A stretch of 64,000 nt of DNA from Dermanyssus gallinae (lineage: Eukaryota; Arthropoda; Arachnida; Mesostigmata; Dermanyssidae): assembly GCA_003439945.1 (NCBI GenBank), contig QVRM01005377.1, positions 728,596 to 792,595 on the forward strand, given 5' to 3'. This document shows positions 30,111 through 42,055 of the stretch, one piece after another. The notes under the pieces are model-generated. The model saw only the letters and a list, made by a program, of their open reading frames with translations, did no database searches and had not been told where the DNA came from. The stretch's first letter is position 1, and each line of letters starts with the position of its first letter. Position numbers and translations under genes: made by a program.

Positions 30111-32050
30111 AGTTTGCCAGGTGCAGGGGCTCCAAGCTTATTGTAGTTTTGTGACGATACACGTTATGCAGCGCGAGACCAAAGATCGTTGGTCGCCTAT
30201 CTTAACGAGTGCAAGTGATTGAACCAGATCAAATAGAATGAAAAGTCTTGTTAGGCAGTAACCGACAATGGACTTCCCAGAGTCTACTACTGAGTAAAAC
30301 ATCAGTAGTGTATTTGGAAACAGTGCGCAGAGTACCACGAAAAGTGGTACCTAAACTCCAGAATGGTACAACAACAAAACTCGACTGCTGGCGGAGCGCC
30401 AGCGCCGAGCTTCTGAACTGGAGAGTGTCTCCACCTTTATAGAACCCAAATGAATGAAAGAGACAACAACAACAACAACAACAACAACAATTTTCAACAC
30501 AACAGGCTCCCCATTCGAAGAGACTCGTCTTTACTGTGCCCGATGTTATGACAGCATCCAGGGTTTCAGCGTTTGCTATGGTACGCGCCAACGGATTCTC
30601 CGTTCAACCTACAGGACAAGCAATGACGCAGAGACATAGTCAGTCTATGTAGGTTATGTATACGACTGCCTACAGCCAGCTGGACAGCTGAAAGATCTAT
30701 TATGAGTATAGCACGTACGTCATTGCGTCACTGGAAGGAATCAAACAAAGTAAAAACAAAAAGGTGCACTTGAGTGTCCTGACTCAGGAGGATGAAAGTT
30801 TAGAGCTGTCAGAATACTGCGAACTCGCCCGCGGAATGACTCTCTCAGCAATAACGGTACTCATTGCCGAAGCCAGCACTTTAGAATCCCTTCAACCAGC
30901 ACTGCGGGAGCTGATGCCTTGGAAAGCGCCAAGAACCATCTGTGCATCGCCAAAAATGGACATCAGCAGTGTGAGTTTAGAGAAGCAGAGAAGCATCTGT
31001 GACACATTCCGAATGGTCCGGCGGGAACGAATTAACGAATGGACGGCGCTCCCAAGAGTCAACAGAAGCTCATTGCTATTGTCAACGATCCGGAGCTGAC
31101 TGAGGGTTCTTACATAAATTATTGCAGTTTTGCCAGTGCCGATTATTTAGGATTTCCTAAACTAAGCTTGATTGCGCTGACGACTCAGATGATCCCAAAG
31201 CACGACTACGACTCGCAGTTACGCGATCGATCAGAGAGAGACCAAGAAGGGAGTTAAAGTCGTAGTAGACGTTGAGAAGTTGAGAATTATGATTGATTCG
31301 ATGTGACTACCTTCCAATGCCCTACTCAGAACTAAATCGGAGTTAGCCGCCCCAGCAGATGCGTTTCAGTGTTCTATTAGCCAGTTTGGAGACTCCTTGT
31401 GAAAAGCAATGTCATAACCTAATATGAGTCACAAATGGGGCGTGTGACACCGAACGTATGGCCAACTAAACCGGAGTCTACATTGGCCTCGTCTTTGACG
31501 CGGTCCTTACTTCTCCGCTTCTCGTAGCTGAAGTTTTTAATATCCAAAAAAACGTTTTCGGGCTGACCCTCGGCCAACGTTAAATTTTGCGTAATAGCAC
31601 CTTAACTGCAAATGTTCGAGTGACGCCGTTAATTCACCAGTAAAAATGCTGAATATTTTTAATTTCATTCACAGCTATTGTCACTAGAAATGCGTAAATG
31701 CCCTCGATGCCGCCTGGCCTACTATCCGAATAATACTAAGTATGCGTGAATACATAACGCCGAATGCTAAATACACAGACATCATAAACGTTCCTATCCC
31801 TCGCAAACTGCGCATGCCCGCGTGTGTTACCTATAGACCAAGAAGTGGTGGTATTTGATCGTGAACTCGTGAACGGAGTAAGCTGACCGAGGCCGCTGTA
31901 AGATTGGAAGTAATATTGAAAACAGTAGAAATGTAGACCAATTTCGACTTGAATCAAACGAAGTGCTCCCCTCAACAAACAAAAAAACAACTCGGACTTA
32001 AGACTTAAGGCGGATGCTGTTCCTTCATTCCGCTTGTATTACAGAAAACA
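30111..32050. other. Gene-free stretch with (CAA)n
   Basis: (CAA)n at about 30463-30490. ORF 30764-31099 (111 codons) and nearby ORFs are not recognisable. Confidence 0.5.
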
Positions 32051-32056
32051 ATAAAA

Positions 32057-32099
32057 GTTGATTGCATCCCATCTCGATCGGAACTGGGATGCAATCAAC
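32057..32099. repeat. Hairpin: 15-bp perfect stem, 13-nt loop
   Basis: GTTGATTGCATCCCA (32057-32071) pairs with TGGGATGCAATCAAC (32085-32099). Confidence 0.9.
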
Positions 32100-33315
32100 A
32101 AGGATTCAAATTAGAATAGAAGAAGTTAAACAGATCTGCGATATACAATACAGCTCGTAAATTCAAATGCCAACTGTTCGCACATTGAAATGGTCGCTGC
32201 CACGTTTAAAGTCCGAACACTGTGTTTTACATTGACACGTTGAACACCTCGAGATAGCGGCTGAATGAAGTTCCATGTAAAATAGGTTGTCTTGACCAAT
32301 TCTATGTTGGCCCAAATGGTGTTGTTGTAATATCCGTTATCTGAACTTAAGGATTATGACAACAGGAGAAACGGAAACATGAGGGGAAGAAAATAAGAGA
32401 GAGAGAGAACGCGCGCATTCCGGGGGACCAAGACAAGACGTTGCTAGCGTAGAGATATTTGACATTGTGCAACCCTTTTTGCACTAACTTCCCCTAAAAA
32501 TGTTTTATGACAGAATGCAATACCTCGGCTTGCTCAGAGAGTAGGTCAGCTATGCAATCCGACAGCAGGCGTTTGCGGACAAACCTCGAGGCTTGCCGAT
32601 CTAGGCTAATATGCTCGTGGAACGCGTTTTCTCTACGGCGAGCCAGACCAACAAGCTAGGACCGGGCCAAGCGCCTGTAGTCGTTAATATCCAGCTGGCA
32701 GCTCTTGAAGTTGATAGATTAGCCAGTAAGCTCTCTCTTGGCTCTTATTCAATCACGCTTTTACTACGAGTGGTTCGCACACACAGTACTGCGACCCTGT
32801 CACACTTGCAAGTGTTAAACGCCAGTCAGCCAGCCAGCGGATCACAGCCACTGGTGGCGAACCGAACTTGCAGTGGGTGAGCAACGGCCGCAGCCTACGA
32901 GACGATCCGGAGAACGGCCCACCCGTATACGTCGCACCAAGTTAGCCACTCGAGCCATGCCCGAGTAGATCAACGGAGCGATATCGGAGATTCACTTCAC
33001 ACGGGTGAAACCTGTGCATCTGTACCTCCTGCTTCTTATTCTCTTACTGCTCATCCTTCGTATTCTTCTAACTCCTGGCCACCTGCACTTCGATCCACTA
33101 TATATCGGACGAATGGAAAAGTCGTAGCAGTGTTGTTGTTGTTATTGTTGGTATCGTTAATGTTGTCGTCGTTCTATTAGTGACGGCAAGACACCAGAAG
33201 CTACAACAGCAGCAGCAGCTGCATCAACAGCTCCAAGCCCAACACTCCACAAGGAAACGAGTCCTCGATCGACTTCGAGTGGCATGACGCCTCGTCCTCA
33301 AGCCCATCCGTGCCG

Positions 33316-33355
<40 letters not shown>

Positions 33356-34180
33356 CATCACCGTGGTGGGTCCTGCCACCCAGGACTCCTAACAGGCGCC
33401 CGTCTTCTCTTCCTTTGCATGCCGGTGTTTCTTTTTCATCTGCCCTGTCTTTCTCTTCTCCTTTTTTTTGCTGTCCTTCCCTCTATGGCACTTCTATCTA
33501 TCTGTCCGTCTTCTGAGCTTGGTTTGCCCATGCTTGCTTAGCGAAACGTCACCAGCTGTTACCATATAGGAAAGATCGAAGCTCGTTTGTTCGTCTCATG
33601 CTTCCTCCATTCGGTACGCTTTAGCCGCTCTCCTATCCTGTCACAGGTGACGCGTGCCTTGAGCAAGGCACCTACTACCAAGACTCGTCAGGACAAGTCC
33701 AAGACCCCCCCCCCCCCCCAGTCGGTCCCCTGTCTCCGATCCGCGCAGCTCATCTAGCGGGCACCTACTACACTCTCTCCAAAGACAGAAGAAAGTTCTT
33801 GTCCTGCCTGCCTGGTCCTGCTGAACTTTTCCTCCTCAGCGGAGCTATCACTTCTGCTGCTGCTGCTGCGAACGCGATCGATATGGCAGGCAGAAGGACG
33901 AGATCGTGTCTGCACTATTCGCCAGAAAGTGATTCAATTTATCCGTCCGGCACGTCGGAAACCTCACCAGGCGCAGTGTGCTAGATGTTTCTAGTTAATT
34001 ATGTTTGGTGCAGGCACAGTTTGTAAGTATTGGGATCGTTGTCAACGTCTACCTCAACAAACAATCATATACGAAAAGTAGTGCATTTACGATCTGGTTC
34101 ATCTTAGGTACAGTAAGACGCGCTTAATAAATATTTTTATTTTATACATAGAAGAAAGAAAGTCGAGCCAACGTCGCCGA
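32100..34180. other. Stretch with trinucleotide and pyrimidine repeats, no gene recognised
   Basis: CAG/CTG runs (about 33208, 33850), a CTA/CCA run (about 33310-33360), a C14 run (33706-33719) and CT-rich DNA. ORFs such as 33284-33541 are low-complexity. It could include untranslated exons of an unseen gene, but nothing shows this. Confidence 0.45.
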
Positions 34181-34330
34181 CGGATGTCTTTTGTCATCGC
34201 ATCAAAGCGTTACATCCCCATTCTGCAAGTACTGTCAAGGCAAAATTGAGGAAACGCCTAAACAGGCAGTCCGGTGGTCCTACCTAAAGCTAACGTGCGC
34301 GAGACTGCCTACGGTTACCGACGATAGACT
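34180..34330 (+). pseudogene. Possible zinc-finger ORF1 remnant of a non-LTR element
   Basis: Frame 34191 reads FCKYCQGKIEETPKQAVRWSYLKL and VTDDRLRSLTC without stops. Its spacing suggests a PHD-type finger in which two Cys have become Trp and Leu. Similar fingers open ORF1/ORF2 of CR1/L2-like elements. Confidence 0.3.
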
Positions 34331-34489
34331 TAGATCACTAACGTGTAGTGTCAATCAATACGGATTATTGTCAAGTTACGTGACGACTAGACTAGTATTG
34401 CTTGCACTATTGATAACATCCTGCGCTCCAAGGAGAGAAAAAAAAACGTTTTGGCATGACAAGGTTCAGCGAGGCATCTAGAGGCGGAA

Positions 34490-35260
34490 TAGCTAGATTC
34501 TCAACCTGCTCTTGCCCTCCGACTATTTGAAGTTATGTCTATGCTTTTCCTAATCAAATGTGGGGATGGGGACATAACTGGCTTTTAGTTGGTTGAAGCC
34601 CCACACCACTGGCCCGCATTTACGGGCAAATTTCTTGAAGTGGTGTCCGTGTGTGCGTACCGCATTTTCCAGTTAGTCTTCTCAAAAAACTTTGCCGTTG
34701 CCTTATTTTATGCGGTTCCTCGATGCAGTCAGCAGCTGTGTAGCTTACCTTGCATATAATACTGGCACACCTCGGCAGCAAGGCATTCAAACTTGTTGTG
34801 CATAAGTTTCAAGTCTAAAAGAAATAAGTCGCGTGAAAAATGTCTAGTGTATGCGCGCTGGTGAAGCAGCTACGTGAGTCGCATGTAGGTCTGTTAACAA
34901 AGGTTATGATGATCTTTACGACCAGTTGCAATTGTCCCGCGCGTCTGCGAGGCAGCCTTATTGAACGTCATACCTTGATGGATATTATATCTAACTATAA
35001 AACCTACTCAAGACGCAAGCATTGGAAGAAGAGATGCCCAATGATAACTTCAATGATAACATGGCCGAACGTCTGCGCTACTAACCCTATGTCGGGCAGC
35101 CAGATACGGTGCAGTGTGATAGTCGATACGACCACCAGGTAATTGTTCATAAGATATATTTGTAAGTAGTCTGGGTAAATGGCCCAGAAAGATGCAGGAT
35201 ATTACAGAGAGAGGTACAAACCTTCTGATAAAAGTCGCACTAACCAATTCGCGACCTATT
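34490..35260. other. Gene-free stretch
   Basis: ORF 34840-35142 shows no domain; otherwise featureless. Confidence 0.5.
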
Positions 35261-35267
35261 GTCGCCT

Positions 35268-35316
35268 GATAAATATTTGCTTGCTCACACTCAATGTGAG
35301 CAAGCAAATCTTTATC
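35268..35316. repeat. Hairpin: 22-bp stem with one mismatch, 5-nt loop
   Basis: Left arm 35268-35289 and right arm 35295-35316 share the core ATTTGCTTGCTCACA. A tight loop CTCAA separates them. Confidence 0.9.
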
Positions 35317-35484
35317 AAATGTATATATTTTAATATTAGGAACATTGCTTCGCCATGGATATATGCTGGTATGAGCTGCAATAGTGAGGCACATGACAAT
35401 TGACCGGAGCGGCTGCATGCGAATCTAGGCAAAAATTAAACGCAGAATTACTTGAGTACGTGTCTCGCGGCTACCTGCTCTCTC

Positions 35485-35490
35485 TAGCTT

Positions 35491-35528
<38 letters not shown>
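35485..35528. repeat. (CT)n-(TA)n compound microsatellite
   Basis: CT run passing into TA run; the same compound form occurs at 41780-41809. Confidence 0.9.
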
Positions 35529-35529
35529 C

Positions 35530-36130
35530 ATAGATCGAGAATGAAACAGAAGAGCAAGGGGATAACCCAAACGATAGAAGGAGGAAAACGATAAATGTCA
35601 ACTCTTACAGAGACAAGGGGCTTTTTTTTCGCGCCTACGCAGGCATAGACACCGTGGCACCAGTGATGATAGTCGTCAACGTGTAGCAGTTGTATTATAG
35701 TAATGTTAGGCAAATGGTCCGTGCCTAGTAGACCGTTGTCGTAGCCAGCCCGCAATCACTCCCGCGTCCCGTCTCGGGAATGGAAACTCGGGAAGAGAAG
35801 GGCACCGCGCTGCGGGCGGTTATCGCCGGCCTATTCGGCCATGCATAAAGCAGACACGGACACGCGCGGGTATGTCCGTGGACGATGTGACGCCCACGAG
35901 GCTGACGACAACAGCGCGGTCGTTATTTGCCGCCTCAGCCGCCGGCTGAGCGTGCATGATAATAGAACCGGAAGAAGACACCCACACGGGACAGTGACCC
36001 TACAGCTGGTGTGGAAACGCCTGGAAAGTTTAAGCAGCCATAGTAGCCATGGCCAGGTTGGCGTTGACTGGAACGAATTTTGTGAAAATGCTCTATTCTC
36101 AAAATTAGCTGTGAGCGATGCGTAAGGACA
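35530..36130. other. Gene-free stretch
   Basis: GC-richer DNA with ORF 35841-36125 of unknown nature. Confidence 0.45.
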
Positions 36131-36134
36131 TTTG

Positions 36135-36136
<2 letters not shown>

Positions 36137-36178
<42 letters not shown>
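36137..36178. repeat. (TA)n at the 5' junction of copy F
   Basis: TA run ending where copy F begins. Confidence 0.95.
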
Positions 36179-36179
<1 letters not shown>

Positions 36180-36182
<3 letters not shown>

Positions 36183-36480
36183 TCGTAGATAACATAACCG
36201 ACTCATTTCCACCCTCAATTGTCGGTGTATTTACGCTATGTTACGCCGTTACATTAGCAGAAAGCAACAAGACAAATAAATACGCCAAACTGACTAGAGC
36301 CCACAGGCTTCAATCCAGTGCCCTTCGAGACTGTCGGACCCACTCACTGAGAGAATAATTACCACGCTGGACGGGCGTTTGCAAATTTTCGGAGTGAGGG
36401 GCAGATAGAAGAGCCGCGCAGTTGTTCCGCCAGAGACTTTCTATTGACGTCCTGTGTGGAAACGTTCACTGAAACACATA
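36180..36480 (+). mobile_element. REL-type retrotransposon copy F, 5'-truncated after (TA)n
   Basis: Begins immediately after the (TA)n tract 36137-36178. Decayed frames match the element C-terminus: NITDSFPPSIVGV (cf. TVTDSLAPSMVG), LAESNKTNKYAKL, then LFRQRLSIDV near 36420. It ends near 36480 without a TA tail. Confidence 0.6.
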
Positions 36481-36489
36481 TAGTTATTT

Positions 36490-38960
36490 TGCACACATAC
36501 ATACCTGGACCATAAAAAAGCTCTCTCTTAGGCATCCATGTCTCTCTCTCTCTCTTTCGAGAATTTCTTTCTCTCATTTCACCGACAAAACGACTTGAAG
36601 GTACAAAGGTTGTTTTGGCTCCATTGCATCGTAGCCTTACCGTGATGATTTGCCTCTTCGTTAGGTGTCGACTAACTCAGTGGAACAAATGGCCCGCTGG
36701 CTGGGGTAGGGTATTTATTGTAGGGCGGTTGAGCAGAAAAACTAGAAGGAATTATTATACGAGCGCCCGCACACGCCTGCAAGATGAGAGTGCATAGTGT
36801 GTAGAAAATCTGCTTTAACTGCAGCTCAGCGGACCGACCACCGCGTCTTCTACTGCTGTGCTGCCACCAGGAAAGAGGATACTACATCGCTGAGTACAAC
36901 GAATTGCCGTTAAAAGTGCTATTGGACTTGTAGCCGCTAGGCCTTGTTGACAGAGCACGGTTGGGAACGGCCGACTACGATAATTAATTCTCGTCTCCAT
37001 CCATAGTAAGCGTTAAGCGTAAGTTTTGTCTCGCTAGTTGGGTGGGACGATCCTGCCCTTCCCGACCAGGTGTTGGTCCTTCCTGCCAGTGCTGGGGCTC
37101 AAGACGTCTGCTTATGCCTAAATGGAGCGGCTCCTTGCTTCCTTTTCCCTAACTACGTAGTGTTTTCTATCCGTCGGTGGCAGCATCACGGGCCCTTGTC
37201 TGGTGGTGCCAATCAAATACTCGGCGAATGCGACTCACATTAACGCGACGCGACGCGACGAGACATAGTTCGTCAACAGGAACCGCGCCAAAGCCAACTT
37301 GCAGACAATGTACAGGATGAACACATGCACCTCCATACACAGGTAAGTACACATCATGCATACGTAGGTATACGTCATACACAGAAGTACGTTCACGTAT
37401 CTACTAAGGCGGCGGGTCGGAATGTCGACGGGATGGTATGTCGGAGATGGCCGGCGACTCACGCACCCCGATTTCGATGCTTCGATCTTCGCTAGCTTGA
37501 GTCTTGCAGTTTGGATCGAAGTTCTTTCATTTAAACGAAAATAAAAAGCAACAAAAATAGGAAAACAAGGTTGTGTCGAAGGGAAAGCATGTTAACGACG
37601 CACAGTATGCGACTTCACGCACGAGGTCTGAGGCAAAAAGCGAAGCATAGCACCCTAGCTGGTCCTGGCACTTCGAGCCGGCTTCATGAGGTAATGGCTT
37701 CGAAGAAGACAGAAGAAAGAAAGAAGAAAAGAAGAAGACAACGAAGTGCTCTTCTCAACAAAGCTGCTTCTAATTCAGCCGCCGCTGCAGTAGTTTCTTG
37801 TTTTACTACGAGTGCTCCTAGTACAGACACTGCTGCTAAAACGTATACCTTTGCTACAACAACGACCCGATACTTCATCTGTTCCCAGTCGGTCTGTCTG
37901 TATGTCGGTCGGTCTATGCTTGCGACTATTCGGCGTCTAGCGCTTTGCGCATTATTAAACACAGCTCCATTGATGGCTTGGAAAATGTTCTCTAGTAGTA
38001 GTAGTAGTAGTAGTAGCAGCAGCAGCAGCAGCAGCAGCCGCAGCAGGGGCGGCGGCGACGCAGAAAATACATCCGTAATCGTAGAACATCATAGCCCTTC
38101 GGCCTCTATGTTCATCTATGATCGCAGGATGGCCGCTAGAACGCAGCCTGAGGCAGAGCACGCCCAGGTTGGTGCGTGAACGCCGTACACTACATACTTG
38201 CTAGCCAGCCAGCCATTCAGCCAGATAGGATGGCCAGAAGGCGGCAAGCCAAAGTTGAGCCATCGCACTTGCGCGCACAGACAAATAAATACGCGATCAG
38301 ACTTGGACAGTAAAGACGCACGCCAAGGACACCAGTGTGTAGAATTCTCGCAGAAGACGTGGGAAGGACGTAGATCGGTAATCTAAACGCGTCCTTAAGT
38401 TTGGCTGAGAGAAAGTATCGGCGGTCACTTGATATACGCCTGTTGTTGTTGTTGTTGTTATTGCTGTTGCTGTTGTTGTTGTGTTTGTTTATTCTATTGT
38501 TATTGCTGTTGTTGTTTATTATATTGTCTCCATTACCATCTAATATATTACCAGTTTGGCTGTGTTAAGCTTACGACCTTGATTCTATTTGTATTTTCTT
38601 ACAGTCTCTTGAAAGTATCCACAAGAAGTGATGGAATCCCGAAGTACTGTAAACACCGCAATTTTCTCAGTTTACCTTATATTGTACTAGAGAGCTACTA
38701 TCCTCTAAACACTGATGGGACGGAATAATAAATATACTAATATTTGAATAAAATGGTTTCTACTCGACTCTTTGTCTATCTTGTCAGAGACTTCGTTGAA
38801 TGTAAATTTAGCATATTTATGTTGCAATGTAATGTCAGGTACTTAAAGTTTGTCTTCCGGTTTCAGAGGAAAAACAAATCTCTTAAGCATTTGAGCCAGC
38901 CTTTTGGGTTAGTTCAGTGCCTCCTAACTATATGGACTGAGAATTTCTGTGCGCCAGATT
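36490..38960. other. Stretch with simple repeats and a Ser-rich ORF
   Basis: ORF 37571-38179 (+, 202 codons) includes a Lys/Arg-rich segment and a Ser run encoded by AGT/AGC triplets (about 37992-38040). It is long for chance but dominated by repeats, and nothing identifies it. (TTG)n lies at about 38440-38520. Confidence 0.4.
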
Positions 38961-38966
38961 AACAAA

Positions 38967-38967
<1 letters not shown>

Positions 38968-39056
<89 letters not shown>
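38968..39056. repeat. (TAA)n microsatellite
   Basis: Nearly perfect TAA triplet run of about 29 units. Confidence 0.95.
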
Positions 39057-39058
<2 letters not shown>

Positions 39059-39084
39059 TTCGACCTTACACGAAGAATCTTAAG

Positions 39085-39257
39085 CATTGCCTTCGGCCCA
39101 CGGTCCAACTCCATCACAAAGCCGTAATAGTCACAGGAGCCCAAACCAGCGGTTGATTCAATAACGTCGACGACTTGGCAACACCCAGGATCTACCCAGG
39201 GCTCATCGATCGTGATGCCTTAGTGCCTGTGTACGATTTTATCATCTTTCATAAGTA

Positions 39258-39260
<3 letters not shown>
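39085..39260. repeat. Repeat X, copy 1 (left part of composite X-(TA)n-Y)
   Basis: Shares AACCAGC-GTTGATTCAATAAC, CTTAGTGCCTGT and TTTATCATCTTTCAT with 41360-41560. Then follows a TA run. Confidence 0.75.

Positions 39261-39261
<1 letters not shown>

Positions 39262-39331
<70 letters not shown>
39262..39331. repeat. (TA)n between X and Y, uninterrupted
   Basis: About 35 TA units. It is the empty counterpart of the interrupted tract at 41679-41809. Confidence 0.95.
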
Positions 39332-39334
<3 letters not shown>

Positions 39335-39585
39335 GGTAGAAGAATGTGATTGCACTAAACACTATTTCCTTGCTGATAGATTATATTCGGCTTAGATCTA
39401 GATCTCTTTGTCTTTCTCTCACAAAATCTCTATGAGGGCCCACATGTATGCATATATATTTCGTAGACTGTTAGGGAAATTCTAGATACCCTAGCATGTC
39501 CGCTTTTGTTGCTGCTCTAGTGCTCCTGATATACAAAGGTGAAATGTGTAGTCTAGTATGCACGTCAAGCAAATAATATATATAT
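39332..39585 (-). repeat. Interspersed repeat Y, copy 4
   Basis: Reads GATTGCACTAAACA, then TCTCACAAAAT, CTGTTAGGGAAATTCTAGATA and GCATGTCCG, parallel to copy 5 (41810-42055) throughout. Reverse orientation to copies 1-3. Confidence 0.8.
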
Positions 39586-39769
39586 ATAGACGGATGTACC
39601 GTGTGCCGATACGTTAGCCGGGAGGTATACGTTAGCCGAAGCCTATTTGTCTCGTTGTTATTTTACTGAATGTCGCCCGGCATGCATACTCGGCTATATT
39701 TCTGTGGTTATTCCTTTGTCCTGATATTACAATCACCCGTTCAAACTTCTGAGCATGGCTTAGCGGAAG

Positions 39770-40100
39770 AGATTCCTTCATGGCTCCAAGAGTCCCTTTG
39801 TGCGGCTGAAGTGTGCATGCAGGCTTTCTTCCCCCAAACCCAGAGCTGCCACCAGCTGGTCTTCTGTGAACACGACCGTCGTTGTCTCACTTAGGCATCC
39901 AGCAAACAGACAACAGTCAAAGATGACATGTGCAATTGTTTCCCAATAAACATCATACCTCACGCAAGTAGGGTCTATTTCGGGCCGGTGGCTTCTTGTA
40001 CCTGACTCGACACAAAGCAGCAGAACGGAGCCTCGAGTGTTGTTCTATACGTACTGTGTCTGCATTGCATCGATTTGTGCAGTGCGTATTACGGCCGACG
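39770..40100 (-). pseudogene. C-terminal fragment of an APE-type non-LTR ORF2
   Basis: Minus strand reads YWETIAHVIFDCCLFAGC and FTEDQLVAALGLGEESL. This resembles the C-terminal ETxEHV(I/L)F-C-P zinc-knuckle region after the RNase H or RT of I/R1-group elements. Upstream frames are decayed. Confidence 0.45.
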
Positions 40101-40664
40101 TTACCAAATGCGACTCGTCTTTTTAAACGATGTGCCTTAACGACTTGCTTGCACCCAACTTGCTTGCGCCGATTACAAAGTCGTTGTACGAGCTTCATCG
40201 TCCGCCTTTCGAGTAAGTAGACAACTTGCTGTGGTTACAACTACAAAAAAGCATCTTCTACCAGTTTGCCCTGGTCGTCGTCGTCGTCGCCTTTTCTTCA
40301 TATTTTCCCTCCAATGCCGAAAACACAAAATGTATCCGACCGTACGTTCTCGTACCTCAGTGCCTACCCACGTACTCGATTAGGATCTATTACGGCAGCA
40401 CGCTTCGATGAGGCATGCCACGTTGAATCCGTCTTGACTTCCTTGCTTTTCGGTGTAAAGAAGACAATTCCAGCTGTTTGGAAGTGCCATGCCGTGTCGT
40501 TTGAGAAGTTTTGGGACATTTTGTGGTTCCGAAACTGTAATGTTGCTTGTTTGTATAATAATAATAATAGATGAGAAATGATAGATTCCAGTGATCTACA
40601 CCCACTGAGTTGCCTGTAGAGTGCCGGTAGATTATCCAAACATGCTGAACTAAACAGTGCGAAT

Positions 40665-40890
40665 ATAAGGTCACTTAGGAAAGCCGGTATACCATCTACA
40701 CTTGAACCGAGAAGTTAAGTGTCCGCTGGCGAAGCAGGACCTGATGGGGTTACCATTGCATTATGGCCACATGGAAAGCCCTTACCTTGGGATGCAACGG
40801 TTTCGTGCACAACCGCCGCTTCCTACTTACATCATACCTCAGTTGAGCCGAGGTGGGTAGCAAAGCATCGTTCAGACCTTACAACTGTAA
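40665..40890 (+). mobile_element. REL-type retrotransposon copy E (nuclease fragment)
   Basis: Encodes LRKAGIPSTLEPRS, then PDGVTIALWPHGK, WDATVSCTTAASYLHHTS, the PD-D nuclease region of a subfamily closer to copy G than to A-D. KRPDG has become AGPDG. A (TTA)n tract (40930-41007) follows about 40 bases later. Confidence 0.6.
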
Positions 40891-40927
40891 CGTTGTTTAA
40901 CAAGCAAAAAATTAATAATATTAATAA

Positions 40928-40929
<2 letters not shown>

Positions 40930-41007
<78 letters not shown>
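40930..41007. repeat. (TTA)n microsatellite
   Basis: TTA triplet run of about 26 units, inverse in strand to the (TAA)n at 38968-39056. Confidence 0.95.
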
Positions 41008-41349
41008 TTAAAATATAATACTTATTTGTTTTGTTATCTAAGCCAGCCGGTAAATGTTCCAATTAAACATCCAGGCCTCACCTTTATTATTATTACAATA
41101 AGCAGAAACACTACCTTTAAACGATTTGCTTAGATTTTCGTCCAGGGCAGAGCCGTCACGCCAGCTGCAAACCGCGCGACGGCAAACTGTCAGTTGTACG
41201 TCATGCGTCTGAGCTTCGCTAGATATTGAAGGCAACGCAGCAGCCCAATCGTTGTACTAGTTGATATGATCATCCGCCGAGACGGTGTCCTCAGGCTTCT
41301 TTCGGCTAGAAGCCCAAGTCTAGCTCCGATTTTCGAGCTCTCTTTAGCC

Positions 41350-41570
41350 CGTTGCCCACGGCGCAAGGTCTAACTTTATCACACAACCGTGGCGGTCACA
41401 GGAGGTCAGTGCGACGGTAGCATTGCGGTGCCCAGCTCTGATCAGCCAAACCAGCAGTTGATTCAATAACGGCGACCCTCGGCAACGCGGAATCGATCTA
41501 CCCAGCGCCCAGAACTGTGGTGTCTTAGTGCCTGTATACGGTCTTATCATCTTTCATATTTACATCACGT
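41350..41570. repeat. Repeat X, copy 2
   Basis: Matches copy 1 at 39085-39260, with about 100 extra bases before the TA tract. Minus-strand ORFs here are not recognisable. Confidence 0.75.
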
Positions 41571-41676
41571 ATAGTAGCTTGGTTATAAATAAACAGTCAC
41601 ACTATAGCAAGCATATACATATATAAATATATATATGTTTGCCACAATGTGTCTGTTTACTTATGAGCAATAACTG

Positions 41677-41678
<2 letters not shown>

Positions 41679-41722
<44 letters not shown>
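41679..41722. repeat. (TA)n left of the 68-bp element end
   Basis: TA run abutting the inserted element terminus. Confidence 0.95.
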
Positions 41723-41726
<4 letters not shown>

Positions 41727-41790
41727 AATACAGATGGAGCGACAATTGTCTCCCGAGAACGTGTGCACTGGGAGTGTTACTCTCTCTCTC
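41723..41790 (-). mobile_element. 68-bp terminal 3' end of the REL-type element between two (TA)n tracts
   Basis: Read on the minus strand, this segment matches the last bases of copy C: end of the coding region, GTGCACACGTTCTCGGGAGA, the ACAATTGT block, then a run to TA repeats. It is flanked by (TA)n at 41679-41722 and 41791-41809. This is an extreme 5'-truncated insertion. Confidence 0.8.
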
Positions 41791-41809
41791 TATATATATA
41801 TATATATAT
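41791..41809. repeat. (TA)n right of the 68-bp element end
   Basis: Short TA run after a CT run, then repeat Y copy 5. Confidence 0.95.
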
Positions 41810-42055
41810 CAGAGAGGAATAATATGATTGCACTAAACATTCTGTGAAGAAGAAGGGAACTAAGAATTTTTTCCTCTCACAAAATACATTTGGGAATCCA
41901 CATATATGCACACATTTATTTCGTGTACTGTTGGGGAAATCCTAGATATCTCAACATGTCCGGTTATGCTGCTACGCTAAGCGCCCCTGATATAAAAGGG
42001 TGACATGTGTACTTAGGTATGCACGTCAGGCAAATCATAAATCCATATATATATA
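41810..42055 (-). repeat. Interspersed repeat Y, copy 5
   Basis: The most complete copy. Includes GATTGCACTAAACAT, CTGTTGGGGAAATCCTAGATA, CAACATGTCCGG, then the complement of ACACATGTCACCCTTTTATA. Confidence 0.8.

Noticed and set aside
37571..38179. 202-codon Ser-rich ORF as a gene
   Set aside because: Its length rests on triplet repeats and basic low-complexity sequence; there is no domain and overlapping ORFs exist on the minus strand.
38959..39144. Poly-Tyr ORF on the minus strand, and the poly-Tyr ORF at 40719-41018
   Set aside because: Produced by TAA/TTA triplet tracts; the latter merely extends the copy E fragment.
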